Below, one piece after another: positions 28,550-42,700 of a stretch of 64,000 nt of DNA. Source of the stretch: Cyclospora cayetanensis (lineage: Eukaryota > Apicomplexa > Conoidasida > Eucoccidiorida > Eimeriidae). Each line of letters begins with the position of its first letter. Position 1 is the first letter of the stretch. The DNA lies in assembly GCF_002999335.1 (NCBI RefSeq), contig NW_020312054.1, positions 62,001-126,000 of the forward strand, written 5' to 3'. The notes beneath the pieces were generated by a model. The model was not told the DNA's origin. It was given only the letters and a program-made list of their open reading frames with translations, and made no database searches. A program made the position numbers and the translations under genes.

Positions 28550-31500
28550 CCTAGTTTCTGTGTTGCAGTGGGATGGCTAGCACTGATGTTATATGCAGTT
28601 GCACGGGCAGCAGTAGGCTGTTCACTGCACTCACTGCGTGTTCCACTTGGACGCTCATATATTATCTATTGCAGTGGACGAATCTGAAAGCGACAATTGG
28701 AGGACGGAGCAGCATCCTTGTTTAGGTGGGGCTAAGCACCTTCGAGTGGCTATGGTTCTTTGATGTTTCGCTGTTGTACATAATGCAGCAACCGCGCTCA
28801 TGGTGCGCATTTGCTAATGTTCGTGTGCATTGGTGTTTTTCAGGCAGTGGGTTGTGGAGGCCATGTGCGGTTTGGTTGTGGGTGCGGCTAAGCAGCGAAT
28901 ATGTTGTAGGTGTAGTTAGGTACTACTGGTCCTTTAGTCGTGTGGTGTGGAGTGTTGCTGGAGTCCTGCAGGTGTTAGCGCGTTTAGGGGAGTCCGGCAG
29001 GACGATGCTGAGTTGGCAGTCCTCTGGAAACCAGTGTTAGTACGTTCCCTGTACTTACATCTGTGTTGCATGTGCTCAAAGCATCAATAATCAATAGCAG
29101 CAATGGAATCACTAATGTGAGTGTGGGCCTAAGCGGAATTCGTGGTTCAAATGATGTAGAGGTTTGTTCCATGGCATGTGTTTGGACAAGTGGTCAGTTG
29201 TTTCCAGCGTATGGAATCCGTATCCCAACTTCACTATCAGACTAGAGTGGTTCTAGCAGGGGCACATCAGCTAGCACTTGCTGTTGCTTCGATGCGGAAT
29301 TGATTTGGAGGCTGGCAAACATTTGCACGCTGCATGATTTAGGCAGTGCGTTCTTTGGATACAAAGCCGTGGAGTGCAGAATGTGTTGATTCCTGTAGAT
29401 AATGCATGTAGGCTCAGGCCAGCACCTAGCGTCTGTGCTGCAGTGGGTGGCTAGCACTGATGTTATGCGCAGTTGCACGAGCAGTAGTAGGCTGTGCACT
29501 GCACTCATTATGTGTTTGACTTGGATGCTCATATATTACCATTACATTTGCAGAATCTGAAACCCACAATTGGAGGACCGAGCGGCATCCTTGTTCAGGA
29601 GGGCCGGAGCACCTTAAAGTGGCTTTAGCTCTCTGGTGTTTCGCTGTTGTACATAATGCAGCGTTTGCGCTGATGGTTCGCATTTGCTAATGCCGGTCTG
29701 CGTTGGCGATTTTCAGGAAGTGGGTTGTGAAAGCCATGTGCGGTTTGGGTGTGGGTGCGGCAAAGCAGCCAATGTGTCGTAGGTGTTGTTTGGTACCACT
29801 GGTCCTTTGGACGTGTGGTGCGGAGTGTTACTGTTGCCTCGCAGGTGTTTGTGCATTTAGGGGACTGTGGCAGGACGATGCTGAGTTGGCTGGTGCTGTG
29901 GAAGCCAGTGGCAGTCCGGTTCCTATGCTCAACTCTGCGATCTATCTGCTCAAAGCATCAATGTGAATAGAAGCAATAGAACCATTTATGTGAGTATGGG
30001 GCATGCCGAATTGGGGCCTGGTATGATGCCAAAGATTCATCCATGGCATGTGTTTGGATAAGTGGTCAGTTGTTTGCAGCATATGGAGTGCTTATGCGAT
30101 GTTGGCCATAAGACTACAGCGGTTCTAGCACGAGCACACCAGCTAGCACCTCCTGTTGCTTCGATGTGGAATTGATTTGGAGGCTGGCAAACATTTGCAC
30201 GCTGCATGACTCAGGCAGTGCGCCCTTTGCATCCAAAGGTGTGGGGTGCAGAATGTGTTTTTTCCTGCAGCTAATACATGTAGGCTGAGGCCAGCACCTA
30301 GTTTCTGTGTTGCAGTGGGATGGCTAGCACTGTTGTCATGTGCAGCCGCAGGGGAAGGAGTAGGCTGCTTACTCCATTCGATGTGTGTTTCACTTGAAAG
30401 CTCATATATTATCTATCGCAGTGGCCGAAGCTGAAAGTGACAATTGGAGGGCCGAGCAGCATCGTTGTTTAGGAGAGCCTAAGCACCTTTGAGCGACTTT
30501 GCTTCTTCCATGTTTCGCTGTTGTACATAATGCATCGTTTGCGCTGATGGTGCGCTTTTGCTAATGTAAGTCTGCGCTGGCGATTCTCAGAAAGTCGGTT
30601 GTGGAATCCATGTGTGCTTTGGGTGTGCGTGAGGCTATGCAGCCAATGTGTTGTAGGTGTTGTATGGTACCACTGGTCCTTTACACTTGTGGTGCGGAGT
30701 GTTGCTGGACACTCGCAGGCGTTAGTGCGTTTAGGGAACTCCGGCATGGCGTTGCTGAGTTGGCAGGTGCTGTGGAAGCCAGTGGCAGTCCAGCTCCTGT
30801 GCTTAAATTTGTGCTGGAGTTGTTATATCGTATTGCATGTACTCAAAGCAACAATATCAATAGCAGCAAGAGAATCGCTTATGTGAGTGTCGGTCTATGG
30901 GGCACTGGTGAGAAACACGATGTGGAGGCTTGTTCCATCCGATGTGATTGTAGAAGTGGTCATTTGTTTACAGCGTATGGAATGCCTATGCGATCTTGGC
31001 CACAAGACTAGGGTAGTTCTAGCACGAGCACATCAGCTAGCACTTGCGGTCGCTCTGATGCGAGATCGATTTTGAGGCTTGCAAGCATGTGCACTTTGCA
31101 TGACTCAGGCAGTGCGCTCTTTGCATCCAAAGCCGTGGAGTGTAGATTGTGTATTTTGCTGTAGCTAATGCACGTGGGCTCAGGCCAGCACCTAGCTTCT
31201 GTGCTGCAGTGGGATGGCTAGCACTGTTGTTATGTGCAGCGGCACGGGCAGCAGTAGGCTACGCACTGCACTTTCTGTGTGTTTCACTTGGACGGTCCCA
31301 TATTATGTGTTGCAGTGGCAGAAGCTGAAAGCGACAATTGTAGGGCCGAACAGCATGCTTCTTCAGGTGGGGCTAAGCACCTTTGTGTGGCTATGGTTCT
31401 TTGATGCTTCGCTGTTGTACATGATGCAGCAACCGCGCTCATGGTGCGCATTTGCTAATGTTCGTCTGCGTTGGCGATTTTCAGGAAGTCGGTTGTGGAG

Positions 31501-32979
31501 GCCATGTGCGGTTTGGGTGTGGGTGCGGCTAAGTAGCCAATGTGTCCTAGGTGTAGTTTGCTACCACTGGTCCTTTACACGTGTGGTGTGGAGTGTTGCT
31601 GGACACTCGCAGGCCTTTATGCATTTAGACTGGAGTGGCAGGGCGTTGCTGAGTTGCCAGGTCCTGTGGAAGCCAGTGGCAGTCTGGCTCCCGTGCACAA
31701 ATCTGCGTTGGTGCCGTTATGTCGTATTGCATATGCTCAAAGCAACAATATCAATAGCAGCAATACAATCACGTATCTGAGTATGGGGCGATGACGAAAT
31801 GATGCTTTGTAAGAGTCGCAGGTTTGTTCCATGGCATGTGTTTGGACAAGTGGTCAGTTGTTTCCAGCGTATGGAATCCGTATCCCAACTTCACTATCAG
31901 ACTAGAGTGGTTCTAGCAGGGGCACATCAGCTAGCACTTGCTGTTGCTTCGATGCGGAATTGATTTGGAGGCTGGCAAACATTTGCACGCTGCATGATTT
32001 AGGCAGTGCGCTCTTTGCATCCAAAGGTGTTGGCTGTAGATTGTGTTTTTTGCTGTAGCTAATGCACGTGGGCTCAGGCCAGCACCTAGCTTCTGTGCTG
32101 CAGTGGGATGGCTAACGCTGTTGTTATATGCAGCGGCACGGCCAGCAGGAGGCTATGCACTGCACTTTCTGTGTGTTTCACTTGGACGGTCCCATATTAT
32201 GTGTTGCAGTGGCAGAAGCTGAAAGCGACAATTGGAGAACCGAGCAGCATCCTTCTTTAGGAGAGCCTAGGCACCTTCGAGTGGCTGTAGTTCTTTTATG
32301 TTTCGCTGTTGTACATAATGCAGCGTTTGCGCTGATGTTGCGCATTTGCTAATGCCGATCTGCGTTGGCGGTTTTCAGGCAGTGGGTTGTGGAGGCCATG
32401 TGCGGTTTGGGTGTGGGTGCGGCTAAGCAGCCAATGTGTTGTAGGTGTAGTTTGGTACCACTGGTCCTTTGGACGTGTGGTGCGGAGTGTTACTGTTGCC
32501 TCGCAGGTGTTTGTGCATTTAGGGGACTGTGGCAGGATGATGCTGAGTTGGCAGGTGCTGTGGAAGCCAATGTCACAACGGTTCTTGTGCTTGAATTTGT
32601 GCTGGTGTCGTTATGTCGTATTGCATGTGCTCAAAGCAGCAATATGAATAGCAACAATAGAATCGCTTGTGAGAGTATGGGGCTACTTCGAAGTGGTGCT
32701 TTGTCAGATGATGAGGTTTGTTCTGCGGCATGTGTTTGGATAAGTGGTCAGTTGTTTGCAGCATATGGAGTGCTTATGCGATGTTGGCCATAAGACTACA
32801 GCGGTTCTAGCACGAGCACATTAGCTAGCACTTGCCGTCGCTCTGATGCGAGATCAATTTTCGAGGCTGGCAAACATTTGCACTTTGCATGACTCAGGCA
32901 GTGCGCTCTCTGCACCCAAAGGTGTGGGGTGTAGATTGTGTATTTTGCTGTAGCTGATGCACGTGGGCTCAGGCCAGCA
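28550..32979 (+). repeat. Three-unit higher-order repeat pattern
   Basis: Units starting at 28550, 29425 and 30297 share private variants with the units three places later (31191, 32085, 32980). Bases 29161-29350 equal 31821-32010 (190 bp, including tatcccaacttcactatcag). Bases 30045-30138 equal 32727-32820. Both 28780-28830 and 31420-31470 carry the rare gcagcaaccgcgctcatgg. Offsets vary between about 2,641 and 2,682 bp because of small deletions near 29050 and 29935. This looks like an older, partly eroded three-unit duplication rather than a uniform higher-order array. Confidence 0.8.
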
Positions 32980-35821
32980 CCTAGTTCTGTGTTGCAGTGG
33001 GATGGCTAGCACTGTTGTTATGCGCAGCGGCACGGGCAGCAGTAGGCTGACTACTGCATTCGATGTGTGTTTGACTCGGATGCTCATATATTATCTATTG
33101 CAGTGTCAGAATCTGAAAGCGACAATTGGAGAACCGAGCAGCATCCTTGTTCAGGTGGGCCTAAGCTGCTTCGAGTGGATGTAGTTCTTTGATGTTTTGC
33201 TGTTGTACATAATGCAGCGTTTGCGCTGATGTTGCGCATTCGGTAATGCCGATCCGCGTTGGCGATTTTCAGCGAGTGGGTTGTGGAAGCCTAGTGCGGT
33301 TTGGGTGTGGGTGCGGCTATGCAGCTAATGTGTCGTAGGTGTTGTGAAGCACCGCTGGCCCTTTAGACGTGTGGTGCGGAGTGTTACTGTTGGCTTGCAG
33401 GCGACTGTGCGTTTAGGGGACTCCGGTAGGACGATGCTGAGTTGGCAGGAGCTGTGGAAGCCAGTGACAGTCCGCTTCCTGTCCATATATCTGCGTTGGT
33501 GTTGTCGTGTCGTATTGCATGTGCTCAAAGCAACAATATCGGAAGGGGCAATAGCATCGCTTCTGTGAGTAAGGGGCTAAGCTGAATTAGTGCTCTGTAT
33601 GATGTAGAGGTTTGTTCCATGGCAAGTGAATGGAGAATTGGTCAGCCGTTTGCAGCGTATGGAATGCTTTTGCGAGCTTGGCCATCAGACTAGAGTGGTT
33701 CTACTAGGATCACATCACCTAGCACTTGCCGTCGCTCTGATGCGCGATCAATTTTGAGGCTGGCAAGCATGTGCACGCTGCATGACTCAGGCAGTGCGCC
33801 CTTTGCATCCAAAGGTGTGCGCTGTAGAATGTGTATTTTCCTGCAGCTAATGCATGTAGGCTGAGGCCAGCACCTAGTTTCTGTGCTGCAGTGGGATGGC
33901 TAGCACTGTTGTTGTGTGCAGCGGCACGGGCAGCAGTAGGCTGTGCACTGCAGTTTCTGTGTGTTTGACTTGGATGCCCATATATTATCTATCGCAGTCG
34001 CCGAAGCTGAAAGTGACAATTGGAGGACCGAGCAGCATCGTTGTGGAGGAAAGCCTAGGCACCTTTGAGTGGCTTTGCTTCTTCCATGTTTCGCTGTTGT
34101 ACATAATGCAGCATTTGCGCTGATGGTGCGCATTTGCTAATGTTCGTCTGCGCTGGCGATTTTCAGAAAGTGGGTTGTGGAAGCCATGTGTGCTTTGGGT
34201 GTGGGTGCGGCCAAGCACCCAATGTGTCGTAGGTGTTGTTTGGTACCGCTGGTCCTTTACACTTGTGGTGCGGAGTGTTGCTGGACACTCGCAGGCGTTA
34301 GTGCGTTTAGGGAACTCCGGCAGGGCGTTGCTGAGTTGGCAGGTGCTGTGGAAGCCAGTGGCAGTACGCTTCGTGTGCTTTAACCAGCGTTGGTGTGGTC
34401 ATGTCGTATTGCATGTGCTCAAAGCAACAATTTCAATAGCAGCACTAGAATCGCTTATGCGAGTAACGGGCTAAGCTGAACTGGTGCTTTGTAAGAGCTG
34501 CAGGTTTGTTCCATGGCATGAGTTTGGATAAGTGGTCAGTTGTTTCCAGCGTAAGCAATGCTTATGCGATTTTGGCCATAAGACTACAGTGGTTCTAGCA
34601 AGAGCATATCAGCTAGCACTTGCTGTCGCTTTGAAAGGGAATTGATTTGGGGGCTGGCAAACATTTGCACGCTGCATGACCCAGGCAGTGCGCTCTCTGC
34701 GTCCAAAGGTGTGCGGTGTGGAATGTGTTTTTCCTGTAGCTAATGCATGTAGGCTGAGGCCAGCACCTAGTTTCTGTGTTGCAGTGGTATGGCTAGCACT
34801 GTTGTTATGTGTAGCCGCACAGGCAGCAGTAGGCTACGCAGTGCATTCAATATGTGTTTGACTTGGATGCTCATATATTATCTATTGCAGTGTCAGAATC
34901 TGAAAGCGACAATTGGAGAACCGAGCAGCATCCTTGTTCAGGTGGGCCTAAGCTGCTTCGAGTGGATGTAGTTCTTTGATGTTTTGCTGTTGTACATAAT
35001 GCAGCGTTTGCGCTGATGTTGAGCATTCGGTAATGCCGATCTGCGTTGGCGATTTTCAGCGAGTGGGTTGTGGAAGCCTAGTGCGGTTTGGGTGTGGGTG
35101 CGGCTATGCAGCCAATGTGTCGTAGGTGCCGTTTAGTACCACTGGTCCTTTAGACTTGTGGTGCGGAGTGCTACTGTTGAATCGCAGGCGTTAGTGCGTT
35201 TAGGGGACTTCAGTAGGACGATGCTGAGTTGGCAGGTGCTGTGGAAGCCAGTGGAAGTCCGGTTCATCGAGCTAATCTGCATTGGTGTCATTGTGCCGTA
35301 TTGCATGTGCTCAAAGCAACAATTTCTATTGCAGCAATAGAACCGCTTTTTGTGAGTAAGGACCTAAGGGAAATTCATGCATAATAGGATGAAGAGGTTT
35401 GTTTTGTGGTATGTGTTTGGAGAAGTATTCAGTTGTTTCCTGTGTAAGGAAGCCCTATGCAAGCTTGGCGATAAAACTACAGTGGTTCTAGCACGAGCAC
35501 ACCAGCTAGCACTTGCTGTCACTTTGATGCGGAATCGATTTGGAGGCTGGCAAAAATTTGCATGCTGCATGACTTAGGCAGTACGCTCTCTGCATCTAAA
35601 GCCGTGGGGTGTAGAATGTGTTGTTTTCTGTAGCTAATGCATGTAGGCTGAGGCCAGCACCTAGCTTCTGTGTTGCAGTGGGATGGCTAGCACTGTTGTT
35701 ATGTGCAGTTGCACGGAGAGGAGTAGGCTGCCCACTGCACTTTCTGTGTGTTTCAATTAGATACTCATGCATCAGCTAATGCTGTTGCAGAAGCGGAAAG
35801 CACAATTGGAGGATGGGGACA

Positions 35822-35838
35822 TATCCTTGTTAAGGATA
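35822..35838. repeat. Perfect palindrome in satellite variant
   Basis: The same TATCCTT-GTT-AAGGATA element occurs here in an 870-bp unit, about 8 kb from the previous copy. The flanks differ slightly (ggatggggaca before, ggcacc after). Confidence 0.9.
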
Positions 35839-38800
35839 GGCACCTTCGAGTGGCTATGGTTCTCTGATGTTTCGCTGTTGTACATAATGCAGCGTTTGCG
35901 CTGATGGTGCCCATTCGCTAATGCCGGTCTGCGTTGGCGATTTCAGGAAGTGGGTTGTGGAGGCCCTGTGCGGTTGGGGTGTGGGTGCGGCAAAGCAGCC
36001 AATGTGTCGTAGGTGTTGATTGCTACCACTAGTCTTTTGCAGTTGCGGTGGCGAGTGTAACTGTTTCCTCGCAGTCGCTTGTGCTTTTAGGGGATTCCGG
36101 CAGGCCGATGGTGAGTTGGCAGGTCCTGTGGAAGCCAGTGGCAGTCCGGTTCCTCTGCTTTAATCTGCATTGGTGTGGTCCGAGCGTATTACAAGTGCTC
36201 AAAGCAACAATGTGAGTAACACCAGCAGAATCGCTTATGTCAGTATAGGGGCAAATCGAATAGGTGCGTATTCTGTGGCGTCTTTTTTGGAAATTTGATG
36301 AGTTGTTTCCAACGTATGACATGCCAATGCGAGCTTGGCCATGAGACTAGAGTAATTCTAGCACGAGCACATCAACTAGCACTTGTCGGCGCTGTGATGC
36401 GGAATTGATTTGGAGGCTGGCAAACATTTGCACGCTGCATGAATCAGGCAGTGCGCTCTTTGCATCCAAAGTTGTGGGCTGTAGAATGTGTTTTTTGCTG
36501 TAGCTAATGCATGTAGGCTGAGGCCAGCACCTAGTTTCTGTGCTGCAGTGGTATGGCTAGCACTGTTGTTATGTGCAGCGGCACGGCCAGCAGGAGTAGG
36601 CTGCGCAGTGCATTCGATGTGTGTTTCACTTGGATGCTCATAAATTATCTATTGCAGTGGCAGAATCTGAAAGCGAGAATTGCATGACCGAACGACATAC
36701 CTATTTAGGAGAGCCTAAGCACATTCCAGTGGCTATGGTTCTTTGATGTTTCGCATTGTACATAATGCAGTGTTTGCGCTGTTGCCGCGCATATGCTAAT
36801 GCCAGTCTGCGTTGGCGATTTTCAGGAAGTGGGTTGTGGAGGCCATGTGCGGTTTGGGTGTGGGTGCGGGTACGCAGCCAATGTGTCGTAGGTGTTTTTT
36901 GGTACTACTGGTCCTTTAGACCTGTGGTGCGGAGTGTTACTGTTGCCTAGCAGGCATTTGTGCGTTTAGGGAGTCCGGCAGGACAATGCTCAGTGGGCAT
37001 GTTCTGTGGGAGCCAGTGGCAGTACGGTTCCTCTGCCTTAAACTGCGTTGGTGTCGTTATGTCGTATTGCGTGTGCTCAAAGCAACAGTATTGGTAGGGA
37101 CAATAGAATCGCTCATGTGCGTATGGGGACATGCCGAACTGGTGCTGAGTACGATGCAGAGGTGTGTTCCATAGAGTGCCATTGCACGATTGATCAGTTG
37201 TTTCCAGCGTATGGAATGCCTATGCGAGATTGGCCATAAGACTACAGTGGTTCTAGCAGCAGCACATCAACTAGCACTTGCTGTCGCTTTGATGCGGAAT
37301 CAATTTGGAGGCTGGCAAACATTTGCACGCTGCATGACTCAGGCAGTGCGCTCTTTGCATCCAAAGGTGTGGGGTGTAGAATGTGTTTTTTGCTGTAGCT
37401 AATGCACGTGGGCTCAGGCCAGCACCTAGCTTCTGTGCTGCAGTGGGATGGCTAGCGCTGTTGTTATATGCAGCGGCACGGGCAGCAGTAGGCTGCGCAG
37501 TGCATTTGATGTGTGTTTCGCTTGGATGCTCATATATTAACCATTGCAGTGGCAGAATCTGAAAGCGACAATTGGAGAACCGAGCAGCATCCTTGTTTAG
37601 GCGAGCCTAGGCATCTTCTTGTAGCTTTAGTTCTTTTATGTTTCGCTGTTTCACATAATGCAGTGTTCGCGCTGATGTTGCGCATTTGCTAATGCCAGTC
37701 TGCGTTGGCGACGTCCAGAAAGTGTGTTGTGGAGGCCATGTGCGGTTTGGCTGTGGGTGAGGGTATGCAGCCACTGTGTCGTAGGTGTTGTGAAGTCCCA
37801 CTGGTCCTTTAAAGGGGTGGTGCGGAGTGTTACTGTTGGCTTGCAGGCGTCTGTGCGCTCAGGCGGCACTAGCAGGACGATGCTGAGTTGGCAGGTGCTG
37901 TGGAAACCAGGGGCAGTCTGACTCCTACGCTTAAATGCTCGGTGGTGTCGTTATGCCGTATTGGATGTGCTCAAAGCATCAATATCAGTAAGGACAATAT
38001 AAGCGTTTATGTGATTATGGGGCCATGACGAATTGGTGGTTTGGAAGACGTGGCGGTTTGTTCCATGGCATGTGGATGGAGAAGTGGCCAGCTGTTTCTA
38101 GGCTGTGGAATCTTTATGCGATCTCGGCCATAGGACTAGAGTAATTCTAGCACGAGCACATCAACTAGCACTTGTCGGCGCTGTGATGCGGAATTGATTT
38201 GGAAGCAGGCAAACGTTTGCACGCTGCATGACCCAGGCAGTGCGCTCTCTGCATCCAAAAGTGTGAGGTGTAGAATGTGTTTTTTGCTGTAGCTAATGCA
38301 TGTAGGCTGAGGCCAGCACCTAGTTTCTGTGCTGCAGTGGTATGGCTAACACTGTTGTTATGTTCAGCTGCACGCGAGGAGTAGGCTATTTACTGCACGT
38401 TCTGTGTGTCTCACTACGATGCGCATATATTATCTATTGCAGTGGCCGAAGCTGAAAGCGACGATTGTAGGACCGAGCAGCATCCTTGTTCAGGAGAGCC
38501 TAAGCATCTTTGAGTGGGTGTAGTTCTTTGATGTTTTGCTGTTGTACATAATGCAGTGTTTGCGCTGATGTTGCGCATTTGTGAATGCCGGTATGCGTTG
38601 GCGATATTCAGCAAGTGGGTTCTGGAAGCCATGTGCGGTTTGGGTGTGGGTGCGGCTAAGCAGCCAATGTGTCGCAGGTGTTGTTTGGCACTACTGGTCC
38701 TTTGGCCTTGTGGTGCGGAGTGTTACTGTTGACCTGGATTTCTTTGTGCGTTTAGGAGACACCGTGAGGCCGATACTGAGTTGGCAGGTGCTGTGGAAGC

Positions 38801-39729
38801 CAATGGCAGTCTGGCTCCTGTGCATAAATCTGCGTTGGTGTCGTCGTATCGTATTGCATGTGCTAAAAGCATCAATATCAATAGCAGGAATAGAGTCGCT
38901 TATGTCAGTGTCAGGCTAAGTTCATTTGGTGATTATGATGTGCTGGCTTGTCTGCGGCGTGTTTTCGGAGAAGTAAGCAGTTTTCGCCAGCGTATGGAAT
39001 GCCTATGCGAGCTTGGCCATAAGACTACAGTCGTTCTAGCACGAGCACATCAGCTAGCACCTGCTGTCGCTTTGATGCGGAATTGATTTGGAGGCTGGCA
39101 AAGATTTGCACGCTGCATGACTCAGGCAGTACGCTCTTTGCATCCAAAGGTGTGAGGTGTAGAATGTGTTTTTCCTGTAGCTAATGCACGTGGGCTCAGG
39201 CCAGCACCTAGTTTCTGTGTTGCAGTGAAATGGCTAGCACTGTTGTTATGTCCAGTTGCACACGAGGATTAGGCTGTTCACTGCACTCAATGTGCTTTTA
39301 CTTGGATACGCATGTATTATGTATTGCAGTGGCCGAAGCTGAATGCGACAATTGGAGGACTGAGCGGCATCGTTGTTCACGTGGGCGTGAGCACCTTCGA
39401 GTTGCTGGAGTTCTTTGATGTTTCGCTGTTGTACATAATGTAGTGTTTGCGCTGATGATGCGCATTCGCTAATGCTGGTCTGCGTTGGCGATGTCCAGCT
39501 AGTGGGTGGTCGAAGGCATGTTTGCTTTGGGTGTGGGTGCGGCTAAGCACCCAATCTGTCGTAGGTGTTGGTTGCTACCACTGGTCTTTTAGGCCTGTGT
39601 TGCGTAGTGTTTCTGAAGTCCTGCAGGCGAGTGTGCGTGTAGGGGACTCCGGCAGGCTGATGCTGAGTTGGCAGGTGCTGTGGAAGCCAGTGGCAGTACG
39701 GTTCCTGTGCATAAATCTGCGTTGGTGTC

Positions 39730-42700
39730 GTCGTGTTGTATTGCATGTGCTCAAAGCAACAATATCAATAGCAGCAATGAGACCGTTTGTGTGACTATGG
39801 GGCCATGCCGAATTGGTGGTTTATAAAAGAGGAAGGTTGTTCTGTTGAAAATGTTTGGAGAAGTGGTCAGTTGTTTGCAGTGTATGGAATGCCTACGCGA
39901 GGTTGGCCATAAGACTAGAGTGGTTCTAGCTAGAACACATCAGCTAGCACCTGCTGTCGCTTTGATGCACAATTGATTTGGAGGCTGGCAAAGATTTGCA
40001 TGCTGCATGGCTCAGGCAGTACGCTCTTTGCATCCAAAGGTGTGGGGTGTAGAATGTGTTTTTCCTGTAGCTAATGCATGTAGTCTCAGGCCAGCACCTA
40101 GCTTCTGTGTTGCAGTGGGATGGCTAGCACTGTTGTTATGTGCAGCGGCACGGGGAGGAGTAGGCTGTTCACTGCACTTCCTGTGTATTTCTCGTAGATG
40201 TTCATATCTTTTCTATTGCAGTGGCAGTATCTGAAAGCACAATTGGAGGACTGAGCGGCATCCTTCTTCAGGAGGGCCGGAGCACCTTTGAGTGGGTGTA
40301 GTTTTTTGATGTTTCGCTGTCGTACATAGTGCAGCGTTTGCGCTGTTGCTGCCTATTTGCTAATGCTGGTCTGCGTTGGCGATTTTCAGAAAGTAGGTTG
40401 TGGAGGCCATGTGCGGTTTGGATGTGGGTGCGGCTAATCAGCCAATATGTCATAGACGCTGTTTGGTACTACTGGTCCTTTGGCCTTGTGGTGCGGAGTG
40501 TTACTGTTGGCTCGCAGGCGTTTTTGCGTTTAGAGAACTCCGCTAGGACGATGCTGAGTTGGCAGGTCCTCTGGAAGACAGTGGCAGTACGGTTCCTCTG
40601 CTTAAATCCTCACTGGTGTCGTTATGCCGTATTGCATATGCTCAAAGCAACAATATCAATAGCAGCAATGGAACCATTTATGAAAATATGGTGCTAAGCC
40701 GAGTTCGTGCTTCATAATATGTGGAGGCTTGATCTGTGACAAGTGATTGGAGAAGTGGTCAGTTGTTTGCAGCGTATGGAATGCCTATGCGAGGTTGGCC
40801 ATAAGACTACAGTGGTTCTAGCACGAGCACATCAGCTAGCACTTGCTGTCGCTTTGATGCACAATTGATTTGGAGGCTGGCAAACATTTGCATGCTGCAT
40901 AAATCAGGAAGTACGCTCTTTGCATCCAAAGGTGTGGGGTGTAGAATGTGTTTTTCCTGTAGCTAGTGCATGTAGTCTCAGGCCAGCACCTAGCTTCTGT
41001 GTTGCAGTGGGATGGCTAGCACTGTTGTTATGTGCAGCGGCACGGGGAGGAGTAGGCTGTTCACTGCACGTTGTGTCTGTTTCACTTGGATGCTCGTATA
41101 TTAGCCATTGCAGTGGCAGTGTCTGAAAGCACAATTGGAGGACTGAGCGGCATCCTTCTTCAGGAGGGCCGGAGCACCTCTGAGTGGGTGTAGTTTTTTG
41201 ATGTTTCGCTGTTGTACATAATGCAGCGTTTGCGCTGATGGTGCGCATTCGCTAATGCTGGTCTGCGTTGGCGATGTCCAGCTAGTGGGTTTTCGAAGCC
41301 ATGTCTGCTTTGGGTGTGGGTACGGCTAAGCACCCAATGTGTCGTAGGTGTTGTTTGCTACCACTAGTCCTTTATGTGGTGGGGATGGGGTCTGAAGAAT
41401 CTCGACCGCTTGTGCGTGTAGGGGACTCCGGCAGGCTGATGCTGAGTTGGCAGGTGCTGTGGAAGCCAGTGGCAGTACCGTTCCTGTGCATAAATCTGCG
41501 TTGGTGTCGTGTTGTATTGCATGTGCTCAAAGCAACAATATCAATAGCAGCAATGAGACCGTTTGTGTGACTATGGGGCCATGCCGAATTGGTGGTTTAT
41601 AAAAGAGGAAGGTTGTTCTGTTGAAAATGTTTGGAGAAGTGGTCAGTTGTTTGCAGTGTATGGAATGCCTACGCGAGGTTGGCCATAAGACTAGAGTGGT
41701 TCTAGCTAGAACACATCAGCTAGCACCTGCTGTCGCTTTGATGCACAATTGATTTGGAGGCTGGCAAAGATTTGCATGCTGCATGGCTCAGGCAGTACGC
41801 TCTTTGCATCCAAAGGTGTGGGGTGTAGAATGTGTTTTTCCTGTAGCTAATGCATGTAGTCTCAGGCCAGCACCTAGCTTCTGTGTTGCAGTGGGATGGC
41901 TAGCACTGTTGTTATGTGCAGCGGCACGGGGAGGAGTAGGCTGTTCACTGCACTTCCTGTGTATTTCTCGTAGATGTTCATATCTTTTCTATTGCAGTGG
42001 CAGTATCTGAAAGCACAATTGGAGGACTGAGCGGCATCCTTCTTCAGGAGGGCCGGAGCACCTTTGAGTGGGTGTAGTTTTTTGATGTTTCGCTGTCGTA
42101 CATAGTGCAGCGTTTGCGCTGTTGCTGCCTATTTGCTAATGCTGGTCTGCGTTGGCGATTTTCAGAAAGTAGGTTGTGGAGGCCATGTGCGGTTTGGATG
42201 TGGGTGCGGCTAATCAGCCAATATGTCATAGACGCTGTTTGGTACTACTGGTCCTTTGGCCTTGTGGTGCGGAGTGTTACTGTTGGCTCGCAGGCGTTTT
42301 TGCGTTTAGAGAACTCCGCTAGGACGATGCTGAGTTGGCAGGTCCTCTGGAAGACAGTGGCAGTACGGTTCCTCTGCTTAAATCCTCACTGGTGTCGTTA
42401 TGCCGTATTGCATATGCTCAAAGCAACAATATCAATAGCAGCAATGGAACCATTTATGAAAATATGGTGCTAAGCCGAGTTCGTGCTTCATAATATGTGG
42501 AGGCTTGATCTGTGACAAGTGATTGGAGAAGTGGTCAGTTGTTTGCAGCGTATGGAATGCCTATGCGAGGTTGGCCATAAGACTACAGTGGTTCTAGCAC
42601 GAGCACATCAGCTAGCACTTGCTGTCGCTTTGATGCACAATTGATTTGGAGGCTGGCAAACATTTGCATGCTGCATAAATCAGGAAGTACGCTCTTTGCA

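Larger units (their letters stand above)
13354..39192. other. Scattered CACGTG haplotype in seven units
   Basis: Seven units read aatgcacgtgggctcagg instead of aatgcatgtaggctgagg. This creates a CACGTG at 13354, 17827, 31171, 32065, 32960, 37405 and 39187. The substitutions travel together, so they mark one haplotype spread by conversion or exchange. CACGTG is the core of E-box/G-box sites, but nothing here shows that it is used as a regulatory site. Confidence 0.75.

Noticed and set aside
31214..31780. 188-codon open frame, with many other 60-199-codon frames inside the array (for example minus 44545-45144 and 6416-6949)
   Set aside because: They follow the satellite units, appear on both strands in equivalent positions, use arbitrary starts and are broken by stops in sister units. 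The ~889-bp period is not a multiple of three. They reflect the stop-poor, G/T-rich monomer rather than genes.
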